The notes beneath the pieces were generated by a model. That model worked only from the letters and a program-made list of their open reading frames with translations, ran no database searches and was not told the origin of the DNA. A DNA stretch of 50,593 nucleotides, taken from the NCBI GenBank assembly GCA_014860005.1, contig JACZKP010000086.1, positions 1 through 50,593 on the forward strand, given 5' to 3'. Origin of the DNA: Verrucomicrobiota bacterium. Lineage in GTDB: Bacteria; Verrucomicrobiota; Verrucomicrobiae; Limisphaerales; UBA11358. Every line of letters begins with the position of its first letter. Position 1 is the stretch's first letter. Positions 25,525 through 35,037 of the stretch are shown one piece after another. The translations under genes and the position numbers were made by a program.

Positions 25525-27795
25525 TCAATGGGCCACGTAAAGATGGTGTTTCACTTGTTCGAGGTCGCCGCGCAGCTTCTGCCCACCGCCATAGACGGGC
25601 AGGAAGCGGGCGAAGCTGCCAAAGCGCTGGGCGAACTGCGGTGCGCTGTAAGTTTCCCCGCGCTCCAGGTCGTCAATCGAGTAGAGGGCGTAGTGGTCAA
25701 GAGCGGTTTCCCAAAATCCCATCTTCAATTCTTCGTCGGACGTGCCGACGATGGACCGCAGCCAGCCATCGTTGCGGTCCCAGAAACGCGTCACGCGATC
25801 GTGCCGCATGGGGATGCTGGGCAGGGTGAAGCCCACCTTGCCGAGAATGTCCACGTCATCGGCAGCATCCAGTTCGAAGTAATGTCGGAACGCCGCGATG
25901 TGAATGTCGTTACTCTTGAGTTCCTCGCGCACGTCGCTCCGCGTTTGCTTGTCGGCCCAAAGGTCGAGTAGCGATTGCAGATCGTTCGGGGAAATCTTGC
26001 GGATGACCTGCTTGGACTGCTCGCAATACTCGTCGAAAGGAATCTTGCGGCCGTCGGCCAGACAAACAAACCGTTCGCTGGCGGCGATGTAAAGGCTGAC
26101 GCCTTGCGCCACCGGCTTCTGAATGACCGAAGGCGGCTTCGGCGGCGACTTCTTTGACGGTGCTGGTTTCTGAATGTTGGCGGGATGGCCGTCGAACTCG
26201 GCGTCTTCCAGGGCGCTCGCGCCGGAGTAGTCAAAAATGGAGAAGAACCGCTTGTCTATGTCCTCGCACAGCCGGGTGCCGCGCCCTTTCATCTGTTTGT
26301 AGAGGATGGAACTCTTGATCGGGCGTGCGAACACGATCACTTTGACATCGGGCGCGTCGAAGCCTGTGGACAGGAGGTCCACCGTGACGGCAACGCGCGG
26401 CTTGGCGCGACCCACTTCCTGGAAGTTGCGTTCCAACTGGTGCGAGTTACGCTCCGAGCGGGTGATGCGTGCGGCGTAATCGTTGTCGCCGGAGATGCGC
26501 CGCAGTTCCTGCGCGAAGAAGGCCGCATGGGTATCGTCCACGCAGAAGACAATGACCTTTTCATTCAGCAGACCATGCTGGCCAAGCTGAGCGTGCAAGT
26601 CTTCGGCGATGAACTTTGTCCGGTCCGGCAGGCGGATTTCGCGCTCGAAATTGGCAGTAGTATATTGGCGCCCGTCCGACCCGGTGAACCCGTCGGCGTC
26701 CAGGTTGGTGATGCGTTGCTCCAGCAGATAGGGAACTAGATAGCCGTCTTCAATGGCTTGCTTGAGCGTGTAGGTGTAGGCGGGATCCCCAAAATAGGTG
26801 TAGGTGTCCCGGCGACCTTCTTCCGGCGTGAGTTCGCGGCCATCAACCTCGGCGATTTCGCGCGGCGTGGCCGTCAGACCCAATTGAAATGCTTGGGCGA
26901 AATATTCCAACATCCCGAACCAGTCGCCGAAACCGGAGCGATGGCATTCGTCCACGACGATGAGATCAAAGAAGTCCGGCTCGAAATGCTCAAAAATCTT
27001 TTTGCCATCGAGTTCTTCATCGAGGTTCTGGTAATTGGCGAAGTAGATTTGCCCGACACGGTGTTTGCCCTGCGCAACGAGGTCTTTGTCAATAACCAGC
27101 CGTGATGCCGACGGGAACGCGCTGAAGGCGCGGTAAGCCTGGTCCTGGAGGTTGTTGCGGTCGGTCAGAAAAAGAATGCGGTTATTGCGAAGGACATTGC
27201 CCTGGATGAGCTTCCAAATCAGTTGGAAAACCGTGAACGTCTTGCCGGTGCCGGTGGCCATCAACAACAGGACACGGGTGATGCCGCGCGCAAAACGCAG
27301 CATCGTTTCGAAGATGGCCATTTCCTGGAAGGGGCGGACCTCCTTTCTCGTGATCTGATCAATGTGCCAGGGCGAGGAGAAAGCAGACTGCCACCGTGCC
27401 CAGTCAATCGTGTAGCCGAGGCGCTGGAGAATGTCGCCGGGAGTCGGTGGCGTGGGCGAGGTGGTGTGCTCGCCTGCCTGACGATCCACCAAAATGTATT
27501 CGCGTCCATTGGAGGCAATGGTGAAGCGAAGCCCGAGACGTTCGGCATACCGCTGACCTTGTTGGATGCCGTCCGCCGCCGGCTCGGCCTCGCCCTTGGC
27601 TTCGAGCACTGCGAGCGGGATCTGGCCGAAACGTAGGAGATGATCGAGGACCAACTCCTGATTGGAGTCATACATCGAACCGCCGGAGATGTTGACACGT
27701 CCCGGGCCAAGGCGAAGATGACGATCCCAAGACCAGCCAGCGGCCTGAAGCGCCGGCTCAATCAACTGCCTGCATGTCTCGCTTTCGTTCATCAT
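25525..27795 (-). CDS. hsdR: Type I restriction endonuclease subunit HsdR
   Basis: A 756-residue HsdR of the EcoEI type. The N-terminal nuclease has IPLAVLEAKGEAEP (the E-x-K of the PD-(D/E)XK site) with an upstream Asp in the YDSNQELVLDHLL region. The translocase has Walker A ATGTGKT, motif II VVDECHRS, GLTATP, and motif VI KGRGTRLCEDI. The C-terminal region is helical (EcoEI_R_C type). ATG at 27795, or the adjacent one at 27792, is preferred to GTG at 27804. It is the first gene of the leftward operon; a palindromic repeat lies about 70 bases upstream. It should cut unmodified DNA after ATP-driven translocation. Confidence 0.93.
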   Translation of the reverse strand: MMNESETCRQLIEPALQAAGWSWDRHLRLGPGRVNISGGSMYDSNQELVLDHLLRFGQIPLAVLEAKGEAEPAADGIQQGQRYAERLGLRFTIASNGREYILVDRQAGEHTTSPTPPTPGDILQRLGYTIDWARWQSAFSSPWHIDQITRKEVRPFQEMAIFETMLRFARGITRVLLLMATGTGKTFTVFQLIWKLIQGNVLRNNRILFLTDRNNLQDQAYRAFSAFPSASRLVIDKDLVAQGKHRVGQIYFANYQNLDEELDGKKIFEHFEPDFFDLIVVDECHRSGFGDWFGMLEYFAQAFQLGLTATPREIAEVDGRELTPEEGRRDTYTYFGDPAYTYTLKQAIEDGYLVPYLLEQRITNLDADGFTGSDGRQYTTANFEREIRLPDRTKFIAEDLHAQLGQHGLLNEKVIVFCVDDTHAAFFAQELRRISGDNDYAARITRSERNSHQLERNFQEVGRAKPRVAVTVDLLSTGFDAPDVKVIVFARPIKSSILYKQMKGRGTRLCEDIDKRFFSIFDYSGASALEDAEFDGHPANIQKPAPSKKSPPKPPSVIQKPVAQGVSLYIAASERFVCLADGRKIPFDEYCEQSKQVIRKISPNDLQSLLDLWADKQTRSDVREELKSNDIHIAAFRHYFELDAADDVDILGKVGFTLPSIPMRHDRVTRFWDRNDGWLRSIVGTSDEELKMGFWETALDHYALYSIDDLERGETYSAPQFAQRFGSFARFLPVYGGGQKLRGDLEQVKHHLYVAH

Positions 27796-27862
27796 TAAGG
27801 TCACGTATCTCGTTCTTTGCTGAGGGCAGTATTACACCGCGCGGTCGGGAATACTTGGACAA

Positions 27863-27880
27863 GGACGTCCGCGGACGTCT
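27863..27880. repeat. Palindromic repeat GACGTCCGCGGACGTC, copy 3
   Basis: The same 16-base palindrome as at 12161, here 70 bases upstream of hsdR, the first gene of the defence operon. Position suggests a possible operator, though a dispersed repeat is equally possible. Confidence 0.5.
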
Positions 27881-28465
27881 GGCAATCCGTGACTCACAAG
27901 TCGCGAATGTGAGGATGAGTGAAATCAGATGAGGCGGAAAGCGGAAATGGGAAATAAAGACCACAGGACGACGGACCACGAGACAAAAGCTGAAACGCTG
28001 CCCGGTGAAGTAAGCAGAAGACTTCACGGGCCAAGGAAAGCTGAAAGGTGGAGGGCAGAAGATGGAAGATTGAAAATGGAAGATGGGGGAGCGGAAATTG
28101 AGAAAGCAGACAGCAAAAATGGCGAACGTGATGCGTGAGGCGGAAAGGATTGGGGTTCATGCGGCGGCGCGGAGTGGGAGTTGGGGAAAAGCTGAAAGCT
28201 GAAATTTTGAAAGCTGAAATTCTACGGGGAAGTCGCTGAGGGGCTGAGCGGGCCGGGAGCAGGATCAGGATCAAGATTTTGATGGGGGTCGGCATAACGG
28301 TGGGCCAAGGTGTCGGTGGTTTGGTGGAGGCGGGCGGAAGCTGCAATGGGAAGATCCAACGGGAAACAGCAAACACCAAAGGCCAAGGAACGTCCTTCCC
28401 AGCGGCGGGCGAATCCGGTGTGATGATGCGCAAAGTATATAAACCCCGTAGTGGTGACAGAACTG
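27881..28465. other. Low-complexity intergenic region
   Basis: Purine-rich on the plus strand, with repeated words such as GAAAGCTGAAATT (about 28190-28220) and GGAAGATGGAAGAT-like stretches (about 28057-28090). Long open frames here translate to biased, repetitive peptides and are rejected. It probably contains the promoters for hsdR (leftward) and the winged-helix gene (rightward; GCAAAGTATATAAACC near 28430 is a weak candidate). Confidence 0.45.
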
Positions 28466-29050
28466 ATGTCACTCGCAAGGAACGACGTACCGTGGTTGAA
28501 ACGAGGCAATCAACGTGCCGCTGTAGCCCGGGCACTGCGCAGGCCCATGACCGGCACCGAGATTTGCACCACCGCCCGCGCCATCAATCCGCACATTCAG
28601 TTGCGCGACGTCTGGCATCTATTGCAGCAGATGCAGGAACGCGAACTGGTTTATTGCATCAACCCCCGTCTCGTCACTGGCCGGCTCTACACCCTGACTG
28701 AGCGCGGTCGGGATGAAGTCCATGCGGCTTTTGGCATCGTCGTCCCGAACCCCCCCGCGAACCTTGACTGGCGCAAATACTCCTGGGTGGTGCGCGCCAG
28801 GATCCGTCGGTTGACCCTCACCGCCGTGGGACACTTGGAAGCCCGCAACCATGCCCCGCAGACCGCCACCGCGATTCGGAAACACCTGCGAACAGATCAC
28901 GCCGTGGGTTTGAATCCAGTCATCCGCGCCGTCAAGGAGCTGGTAAAGCTGGGATTGGTCCAGCCAGCCGGCGTGACCGAGGCCCGGGCCTGTAAGCTCT
29001 ATCGGCTCACGGGCATGGGTCGCCGGATTCTCGACCAACTGAACCGTTGA
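28466..29050 (+). CDS. Winged-helix DNA-binding protein
   Basis: A 194-residue protein with two winged-helix-like units. The first (about 20-85) has MTGTEICTTARAINPHIQLRDVWHLLQQM and RLYTLTERGRDEVH. The second (about 120-190) has TATAIRKHL, VIRAVKELVKLGLVQPA and KLYRLTGMGRRIL. Both show the helix-helix-wing pattern of MarR/PadR-like regulators. ATG at 28466 is chosen over GTG at 28451. Its stop lies 50 bases before the next ATG (29101), and a TTG overlapping the stop is also possible. It is likely a regulator, perhaps of its downstream partner. Confidence 0.65.
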   Translation: MSLARNDVPWLKRGNQRAAVARALRRPMTGTEICTTARAINPHIQLRDVWHLLQQMQERELVYCINPRLVTGRLYTLTERGRDEVHAAFGIVVPNPPANLDWRKYSWVVRARIRRLTLTAVGHLEARNHAPQTATAIRKHLRTDHAVGLNPVIRAVKELVKLGLVQPAGVTEARACKLYRLTGMGRRILDQLNR

Positions 29051-29100
29051 TCACCGACACGCTTAAATACTCGCGGCGCGTTACAACCCGGGGTGCTCCA

Positions 29101-30366
29101 ATGACCAGTGACATTCATCAGTTGATAGCGACGATCCATCCGGAGGTGTTCTGCGCACCGGCAGGCAGACGCGCGGTAAAACGAATTCTAAACGCCGCCA
29201 AAGCCAACGGCAGCCTGCCCGACTACGCCCGTGCCGCGAGCAAAGCCATTCCGGTCGAGCGGAATCATCTCCCCGTCGAGGAACTGGAACAGGAGAACCC
29301 CTTTCGCCTGCCCGGTTTCAAGAGTCCGACCGAGCGGCACACGCTGAGTTATGACGCCTTCGACGAGAGCCTCGAAGCTTTCTATTTTCGGCTGTTGGAT
29401 GATTTGACCGCCGACGGCTGGACGGTCAGCAAACTCGCCGACACTTTTGCCGCGACACCCGCGTCGGGCTTGTTCTCCGACCTGACCCGCCGCGAAACCC
29501 AGGTCCAGCGGGAAGCGATGAAGCTGTTGCGCGAGGCGCACGCACTGGTTCGCGAGCTCCTGCGGGATGCGGCCCTGCAAAAAGCAGCCGCGAGGCCCTC
29601 GGCCCCGGACAAAACCGGTGACCGAACCGACCAGCCCATCGAACGAAGTTGGCTGAAGTCGAGAATTGAATCCTTGAAGTTATATGCCCGCTGGTTGGGG
29701 CCGTATCTGCGTCAGGCGCGACAGACGCGGCAAAGCGACAATGGCGGCCCGGCCCTGGTCAATCTGTTCAACACGGCGACGGCGGAAGTGACTTTGTTGG
29801 CGCAGCAGGACTATGCAGTAGCCGAGGACGTGGCGCGGGGCGAGTTGCCCAGGATGTTTTTGAACGCCAAGCACCGGGAGTTTTTTTCCGTGCTGATCAT
29901 CGAGTTGAAATTGCGGGCCGCCCCGGAACGCAACCCGCCGGGCGCTTATGGCTATCGCGGGCGGCTTGAACTGACGTTGACGAGCTATGCGTTGAACGGG
30001 GAGGAACTGGCCGGGCTGCGGCGCGAACTGGATCGGGAGAACCTTGGGGAACTCGTCCATGCCCTGGGTGAAAGCAGTGCCACGGTGCTGCAGCAACTGG
30101 TCGCGGAGATGGATTCACTTCTGGTCGAACCCCGGCCGGCTGGCACCGGCGCCACTGATACCAATCCCTTCAGCGCCCTGTTTGATTTCTCCGGCTGGTT
30201 TGGTGAGGGTGAAGCCCGAACCCCAGACGCCCCTGCCATCGTCACGCTACGGCCAGACTCCGAAATCGAGCAAGTCATCCGCTCCCAGGCGCTGCTGGAG
30301 GCCCGCCGGTGCTGCCTGGAGTTTTACCGCCACTGCAAGCAGGCTTTCGGGATGGCGTGTTTTTAA
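29101..30366 (+). CDS. Hypothetical protein paired with the winged-helix gene
   Basis: A 421-residue soluble protein with no motif I can name. The N-terminal 80 residues are basic and helical (PAGRRAVKRILNAAKA). A helical middle (about 85-175) follows, then an alpha/beta part with repeated hydrophobic strands (FFSVLIIELKLRAAP, GRLELTLTSYALNG) and a Glu/Leu-rich helix before the end. Two cysteines lie together near the C-terminus (EARRCCLEFYRHC). No signal peptide or membrane segment. Start at ATG 29101; a TTG at 29047 overlapping the previous stop is the alternative. Function unknown. Co-direction with the winged-helix gene suggests an operon. Confidence 0.55.
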   Translation: MTSDIHQLIATIHPEVFCAPAGRRAVKRILNAAKANGSLPDYARAASKAIPVERNHLPVEELEQENPFRLPGFKSPTERHTLSYDAFDESLEAFYFRLLDDLTADGWTVSKLADTFAATPASGLFSDLTRRETQVQREAMKLLREAHALVRELLRDAALQKAAARPSAPDKTGDRTDQPIERSWLKSRIESLKLYARWLGPYLRQARQTRQSDNGGPALVNLFNTATAEVTLLAQQDYAVAEDVARGELPRMFLNAKHREFFSVLIIELKLRAAPERNPPGAYGYRGRLELTLTSYALNGEELAGLRRELDRENLGELVHALGESSATVLQQLVAEMDSLLVEPRPAGTGATDTNPFSALFDFSGWFGEGEARTPDAPAIVTLRPDSEIEQVIRSQALLEARRCCLEFYRHCKQAFGMACF

Positions 30367-30444
30367 TGGTCTCGCCGGCGGGGTTTAATTCTTGCGTGCT
30401 CCCGATCACGGATGGGATACCGGCCGGGCCCGAGGCCGGCACGC

Positions 30445-31851
30445 TTACTTCCGGTTGTTGAGGCCCAGCTTGACGCCGACCAGTTCGATGCCTTGATCGA
30501 GGCCGAGGTTGCGCGAGTATTGCTTTTCCTCGGGATTGTTCCAGTGCTCGTGAACGCCCAGGCTTGGCAATCGCCGGGTCGCCGCGGCGTGGTCCGGATC
30601 ATAGAACGTTCCGGAAGGCGGGTCGGGTGCCAGCGCGGCTTCGTGCAGGTAATCGTCCACGCCACCCTTGCGCGGAAATTCGGTCCCTTCGCTCCAGAGA
30701 AAATCGAAGCCGACCGAATCAATCGCCACCGGGTCCTGCGACGCCAGGAGACTGCACGGCCATTGACCATTGAAGGGGGTCGCATTCATCCGCTGGGGCG
30801 CCGGGTCGCGGGGATGCACCCCGGAGAACAAACCGTCCACCAGATACAGCACGGTCTTGCCGCCGAAATGCGCGTGCCCCATCAAATCCACCAACGGGCG
30901 GTAGATGGCCGTGTCCTTGGAGAAACAGTTGGGATGGATGTCGTAGTAGTTTTCCTGGACCGGCCACCGGACCAGCGAGCCGTAATGGTTCTTGGCGCAC
31001 AGCGTGACCCCGCCCGCCGTGTGCGCCTTCAAATTGGCGAAGTTGATCAGGTATTCGGCGTCCGCAAAGCACGTGGGCAGGTAATCCGGGGCCTTGCCCT
31101 GCGGCCGGCTGCTCCAATGGATCGGCTGGCTGGAGGTCTTCACCTTTTGGCGATCGAACTTCCCCGCGTAATCCTCGTAGCGCACTTCCGGAAACGGCCG
31201 GTGCAGAAGTTCATGGTATTCGTTGACCAGGCAGGCGAGCGTGTCGCAAACCGTGATGTCCGCCGGACGCACGCCCACACTGACCAACTGGCGCAGCAAG
31301 GCCAGAATCATCTGGGGGGCGGTGTTCATGTAATCATGCCGCCGGATGAAGGTGTAAGTGTCCAGGCTGACATGACCTTCGCGGTAGATCAGCCCCACCC
31401 AGTTCGGCTTGATGGCCACGGACTCGCCAGCCTGGTAGCCCACCTCACCCTTGCCGCGTGCCTGGTTTAAGTGCCGGAAAAGTCTCCGCCACGCTCCGGC
31501 CACCGCCGGTTCGCCGGTCAATTCGCAGATGGCCCGGGCCAGCAGGGCGTCCACGCGCTCCTGTTTCACGCGTTGGCCCTCCCACCAGTGACCATCCCCC
31601 GGGCCCTTCCAATCGGTCACCTCGGGATCATGCGCCCAAACGACCCGCCCCGGGTGGAGGCCCTTCGCCTCGCCAAGGGGCTTGAGGCGGCCGGCGGCGT
31701 TGGCGGCCCGGACAGTATGGAGGTAGGCCGCGCAGCCGCCGGCCAGGACCAGCGATTGTCGCAAGAAGGTGCGCCGATCCAGTCCCCGAAGGTTGGTGGC
31801 AGCAAGGGGGTGAATCCCGGTCCCAGTGAGCGGAGCAGACTTGGTTTTCAT
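30445..31851 (-). CDS. DUF362 domain protein with Tat signal
   Basis: A 468-residue DUF362 protein, exported by the Tat route: the twin-arginine motif DRRTFLRQSLVLAGG lies after about 25 residues, followed by a short hydrophobic stretch. The DUF362 core shows VAIKPNWVGL, DITVCDTLA, YLINFANLKAHTAGGVTLCAKNHYGS and DPVAIDSVGFDFLW. The family is of uncertain function, often linked to iron-sulphur or cell-envelope proteins, and is frequent in Verrucomicrobiota and Planctomycetota. ATG at 31851 is chosen because it places the Tat motif at the usual distance. It stands alone. Confidence 0.85.
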   Translation of the reverse strand: MKTKSAPLTGTGIHPLAATNLRGLDRRTFLRQSLVLAGGCAAYLHTVRAANAAGRLKPLGEAKGLHPGRVVWAHDPEVTDWKGPGDGHWWEGQRVKQERVDALLARAICELTGEPAVAGAWRRLFRHLNQARGKGEVGYQAGESVAIKPNWVGLIYREGHVSLDTYTFIRRHDYMNTAPQMILALLRQLVSVGVRPADITVCDTLACLVNEYHELLHRPFPEVRYEDYAGKFDRQKVKTSSQPIHWSSRPQGKAPDYLPTCFADAEYLINFANLKAHTAGGVTLCAKNHYGSLVRWPVQENYYDIHPNCFSKDTAIYRPLVDLMGHAHFGGKTVLYLVDGLFSGVHPRDPAPQRMNATPFNGQWPCSLLASQDPVAIDSVGFDFLWSEGTEFPRKGGVDDYLHEAALAPDPPSGTFYDPDHAAATRRLPSLGVHEHWNNPEEKQYSRNLGLDQGIELVGVKLGLNNRK

Positions 31852-32076
31852 GACGTGAGTGGCGCGAAACCTCGCGGTGGTGTCGGACCACAAATAAGCT
31901 AGGCTGAAATGACCTCAGAGCAACATGTTATTTGCAACTCCGGCGATCCAAAGTCTGCCGCACCATCGCGGGAGGCGCCGGAGGAAGGAGTGATTGTCGC
32001 CACCGCAGTCCGCGCCCAAAAGAGCGTTGACGCCAGGCGCCCGAAATGAAACATGAGCGGCGATCGCGGCGTTACT

Positions 32077-32727
32077 ATGAAAGCCATCATCTTTGACATG
32101 GACGGAGTGTTGACGGACTCCGAACCGCTCATCAACGCGGCGGCGGTGGCCATGTTCCGGGAACGGGGGCTGGTCGTGCCGCCGGAGGATTTTCTTCCGT
32201 TTGTTGGCACCGGTGAGAACCGTTATATCGAGGGCGTGGCGGAGAAACACCACTTCCCGCTCGACCTCGCCCAAGCCAAAAAGCGCACCTACGAAATCTA
32301 CCTGGAGCTGGTGCCGCACCAGTTACGGGCGTTTCCCGGGGCGACGGACCTGGTGCGCGACTGTCAGCGAGCCGGATTGAAAATCGCCGTGGCCTCCAGC
32401 GCCGACCGGATCAAGATCGAAGCGAACCTCCGGCAGATTGGTCTGCCGCCCGAAGCTTGGGACACCATCGTCTCGGCCGAAGATGCCACGCACAAGAAAC
32501 CGGCGCCGGACCTGTTCCTCGCCGCGGCCCGCAAGCTGGGGTTGACGCCCACCGAGTGCGTGGTGATCGAAGACGCCGTGAACGGCATCCAGGCGGCGAA
32601 AGCCGCCGGCATGCGGTGCGTGGCCGTGGCCCAGACGTTTTCGGCGGACCAGTTGGGGGCGGCGGATCTGGTGCGGCCGGACATTGCCCGCGTAACCCTG
32701 CCGGACCTGCTGAGCCACCCGGTTTGA
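32077..32727 (+). CDS. HAD-superfamily phosphatase (beta-phosphoglucomutase-like)
   Basis: A 216-residue HAD hydrolase with subclass-I cap. Motif I is FDMDGVLTDSE (nucleophile Asp), motif II VASSAD, motif III KKPAPDLFL, and motif IV VIEDAVNGIQAAKAAGM. The cap lies between motifs I and II. It belongs to the group of phosphoglycolate phosphatases, beta-phosphoglucomutases and sugar phosphatases; the exact substrate cannot be read from the sequence. ATG at 32077 puts the first strand (KAIIFDMDG) at the N-terminus as usual. Confidence 0.9.
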   Translation: MKAIIFDMDGVLTDSEPLINAAAVAMFRERGLVVPPEDFLPFVGTGENRYIEGVAEKHHFPLDLAQAKKRTYEIYLELVPHQLRAFPGATDLVRDCQRAGLKIAVASSADRIKIEANLRQIGLPPEAWDTIVSAEDATHKKPAPDLFLAAARKLGLTPTECVVIEDAVNGIQAAKAAGMRCVAVAQTFSADQLGAADLVRPDIARVTLPDLLSHPV

Positions 32728-32867
32728 GGCAAGGGAGGTGTGGCAGGGCGTTGGGGTTTCCGAACGCATCGTGCGCCAGCCTTTTAAGCCGGGGGCGGTG
32801 AATTAAGGATGGCCCGCCAAAAACCCACCGCCACCCGGAAGGAATTCCTCGCCGCCTTGCGCGCAGT

Positions 32868-33377
32868 GCGCTCGCTGCGATTCTCCTTTTTGGCTACCGC
32901 TTCTGGCCCGGAGTGGCGTTGGGCGCGGTTTTGTTTTCGTTCACCAATGGCATGCCGCTGGGGTTTTTCACGCTCGGCACGGCGATTGGCAACACGCTGG
33001 GAGCCATCGTTTGTGCGTTCCTGCTGCGGAAGTTTGTGGCGTTCGACAACGCCATGGAGCGCACATGCGACGTGACGGGGTATGTGGCGTTTGCCTGTTT
33101 CCTGGGGACCACGGTGAACGCCGCCTTCAACGTGGTCGGGCTGGCCTACGGGGGCTCGGCATCTTGGGAAGCATTGTTCCCCACGCTGCTGGAATGGTGG
33201 GTGCCAAATGCCCTCGCGGGCCTGGTGGTGGCCCCGGTCATTCTCGCGTGGGCCACGCCTTCCAAAATCCGCTGGAACTCCCAGTTGATCGCGGAAGCCG
33301 CCGCGTGTGCGCTGGGACTTGGAGGAATACTGTGGTCTCGACACGCTTGGCATGATTCAAATCGTGGGCCAGTTTAG
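32868..33377 (+). pseudogene. MASE1 sensor domain fragment
   Basis: Translation from about 32868 gives a stretch with ALAAILLFGYRFWPGV, GNTLGAIVCAFLLRK, TTVNAAFNVVGLAY and VPNALAGLVVAPVILAW, matching the MASE1 integral membrane sensor domain. The first two membrane helices have no usable start in the same frame, and the signalling domain (kinase, GGDEF or phosphatase) that should follow is missing, since the frame stops at 33377. I read it as the decayed core of a membrane sensor gene. Confidence 0.55.
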
Positions 33378-33453
33378 GCGCTTCACCGCGTAACCGCTCC
33401 ACCAGCCGATACCTAAAAGAAAGCCCGCCCAATGGACGAGCCTTCTGTGAACC

Positions 33454-35037
33454 TCACGCCGCCAATTTCCGCAGCCTGCGCTCCGGTGCCGTGGCTGAGG
33501 TGGCGAACCGGGCGCGACCGGTGGCCCAGGTGCGCAGGGCACTGATCTGCTCAGCCATCGTCTTCGACAGCGGGACGAAGTCGGTCAGCACGCGGGCGAT
33601 GTCGAGGTCCGTGGGTTCCGTGTCCCGGTCGAAAGCGTCATACAACGATTCCACGAACACGGCTTCGATCTCACTGCCGGTGAGTCCTTCGCTGGCCCGG
33701 GCGAGTTGCAGGGTGTCGAAGTCGGACGGGTTGCGCCCGTGCTTGCGGATCTGGATGGTCCAGATCGCCTGGCGTTCGTCCACATTGGGCAGGTCCACGA
33801 AGAACATGGAATCCCAGCGGCCCGCCCGGAGCAATTCCGGGGGCAACTGCGAAACGTCATTGGCCGTGGCCACCACGAAAACCGGCGCCGTCTTTTCGCT
33901 CATCCAACTCAGGAGCGATCCCAGCACCCGTGCCGAGGTGCCGCCATCGGTTGATCCTGACGACTTGCTCCCGGCCAAACCCTTCTCGACCTCGTCCAGC
34001 CACAGGCAGCACGGGGCAATCGCCTCCGCCGTCTGGATGACCGACCGCAGGTTTGCCTCACTGGCCCCGACAAGCCCGCCATACAATCGGCCGGCGTCCA
34101 GCTTCAGCAACGGCACGCCGAACACCTGCGCCGTCACTTTCGCGGACAACGATTTGCCGGTGCCGGCGAGGCCAATAATGAGGAGGCCCCTGGCCGGCGG
34201 CAGACCGTAATCCACCGCCCGCTGAGTGAACGCATTGCGGCGTTTCAGCAGCCAGTCTTTCATCACGTCCAAGCCGCCGATGGAGTCGAGCGACTCACGG
34301 GTTTCGATGATTTCCAACAGGCCGGATTTCTTCACCGCCTGCGCTTTCTCCCGGGCGACCACAGATGGTTCAATGGTCCGCGTCTGAACGAAGGACAAGG
34401 CGAAGGCGTTCTCCGCTTCGATGGTGGTGAGCCCGGAGGCGGCATCAATCGCCTTGTCCTGGTGTTCAACCGCCAGGTTCTTGAGGCCGGCGGATTCGAG
34501 GATGCCGCTGAGCACCCCGCGCAACGCTTCCTTCCCGGGCAGCGTGAACTCGACCACGGTGATTTCCCGTTCCAGTTCGGGCGGCAACACCAGCCGGCAG
34601 CCGATAATGATGAGCGGCTTCTGTTTGGTCTTGGCCTCCAGCAACACATCCTTGAGCTTGCGGACGATGATGGGATTCGGGTCTTGCAGGAACAGATGAT
34701 AATCCTTCAATAGAAAGATCGTCCGTTCGGGCTGTTCACCGATGGCTTGCAACACTTCCAGTGGATCGTTGGCGTTGTGGGCCTGATTCGTCTTCGTGTT
34801 CACCAAGCCGTCCACGACGGACCAGTAACACAACTGGTATTGCTCATCGGTTTCGCGATCCCGGTTGAGATGATCGGTGACGGCTTTCAGTTCCGCCTCG
34901 ACGCGTTGTTCTTCGGGTGAGACGAGGTAAAGGCCGGGATAGCCGGCTTGAAGGTAGTGAATGATGCGGGCGCCAAGCTCAGAGGGCGAACTTGCGATGT
35001 CCGAGGCGGGGCGCGGTTTGGATTTGTTTTTGGGCAT
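33454..35037 (-). CDS. Ycf46-type AAA ATPase
   Basis: A 527-residue AAA ATPase of the Ycf46 type. An N-terminal helical/alpha-beta region (1-240) includes LLKDYHLFLQDPN and LIIIGCRLVLPPELE, the inactive P-loop-like part typical of Ycf46. The AAA module (about 255-470) has Walker A IGLAGTGKS, Walker B CLWLDEVEKG, sensor 1 ATANDVSQLPPELLRAGRWD with its arginine finger, and a C-terminal helical lid. In this element it travels with DUF1257 (Ycf35-like) and DUF2997 genes, a combination also seen elsewhere. Its ATG at 35037 lies inside the end of the SWIM zinc-finger gene (58-base overlap). Confidence 0.85.
   Translation of the reverse strand: MPKNKSKPRPASDIASSPSELGARIIHYLQAGYPGLYLVSPEEQRVEAELKAVTDHLNRDRETDEQYQLCYWSVVDGLVNTKTNQAHNANDPLEVLQAIGEQPERTIFLLKDYHLFLQDPNPIIVRKLKDVLLEAKTKQKPLIIIGCRLVLPPELEREITVVEFTLPGKEALRGVLSGILESAGLKNLAVEHQDKAIDAASGLTTIEAENAFALSFVQTRTIEPSVVAREKAQAVKKSGLLEIIETRESLDSIGGLDVMKDWLLKRRNAFTQRAVDYGLPPARGLLIIGLAGTGKSLSAKVTAQVFGVPLLKLDAGRLYGGLVGASEANLRSVIQTAEAIAPCCLWLDEVEKGLAGSKSSGSTDGGTSARVLGSLLSWMSEKTAPVFVVATANDVSQLPPELLRAGRWDSMFFVDLPNVDERQAIWTIQIRKHGRNPSDFDTLQLARASEGLTGSEIEAVFVESLYDAFDRDTEPTDLDIARVLTDFVPLSKTMAEQISALRTWATGRARFATSATAPERRLRKLAA

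Noticed and set aside
27894..28535. Long minus-strand open frame upstream of hsdR
   Set aside because: The translation is low-complexity, rich in Pro, Ser, Phe and Leu, and follows the purine-rich intergenic repeat words; no start signal or conserved motif.
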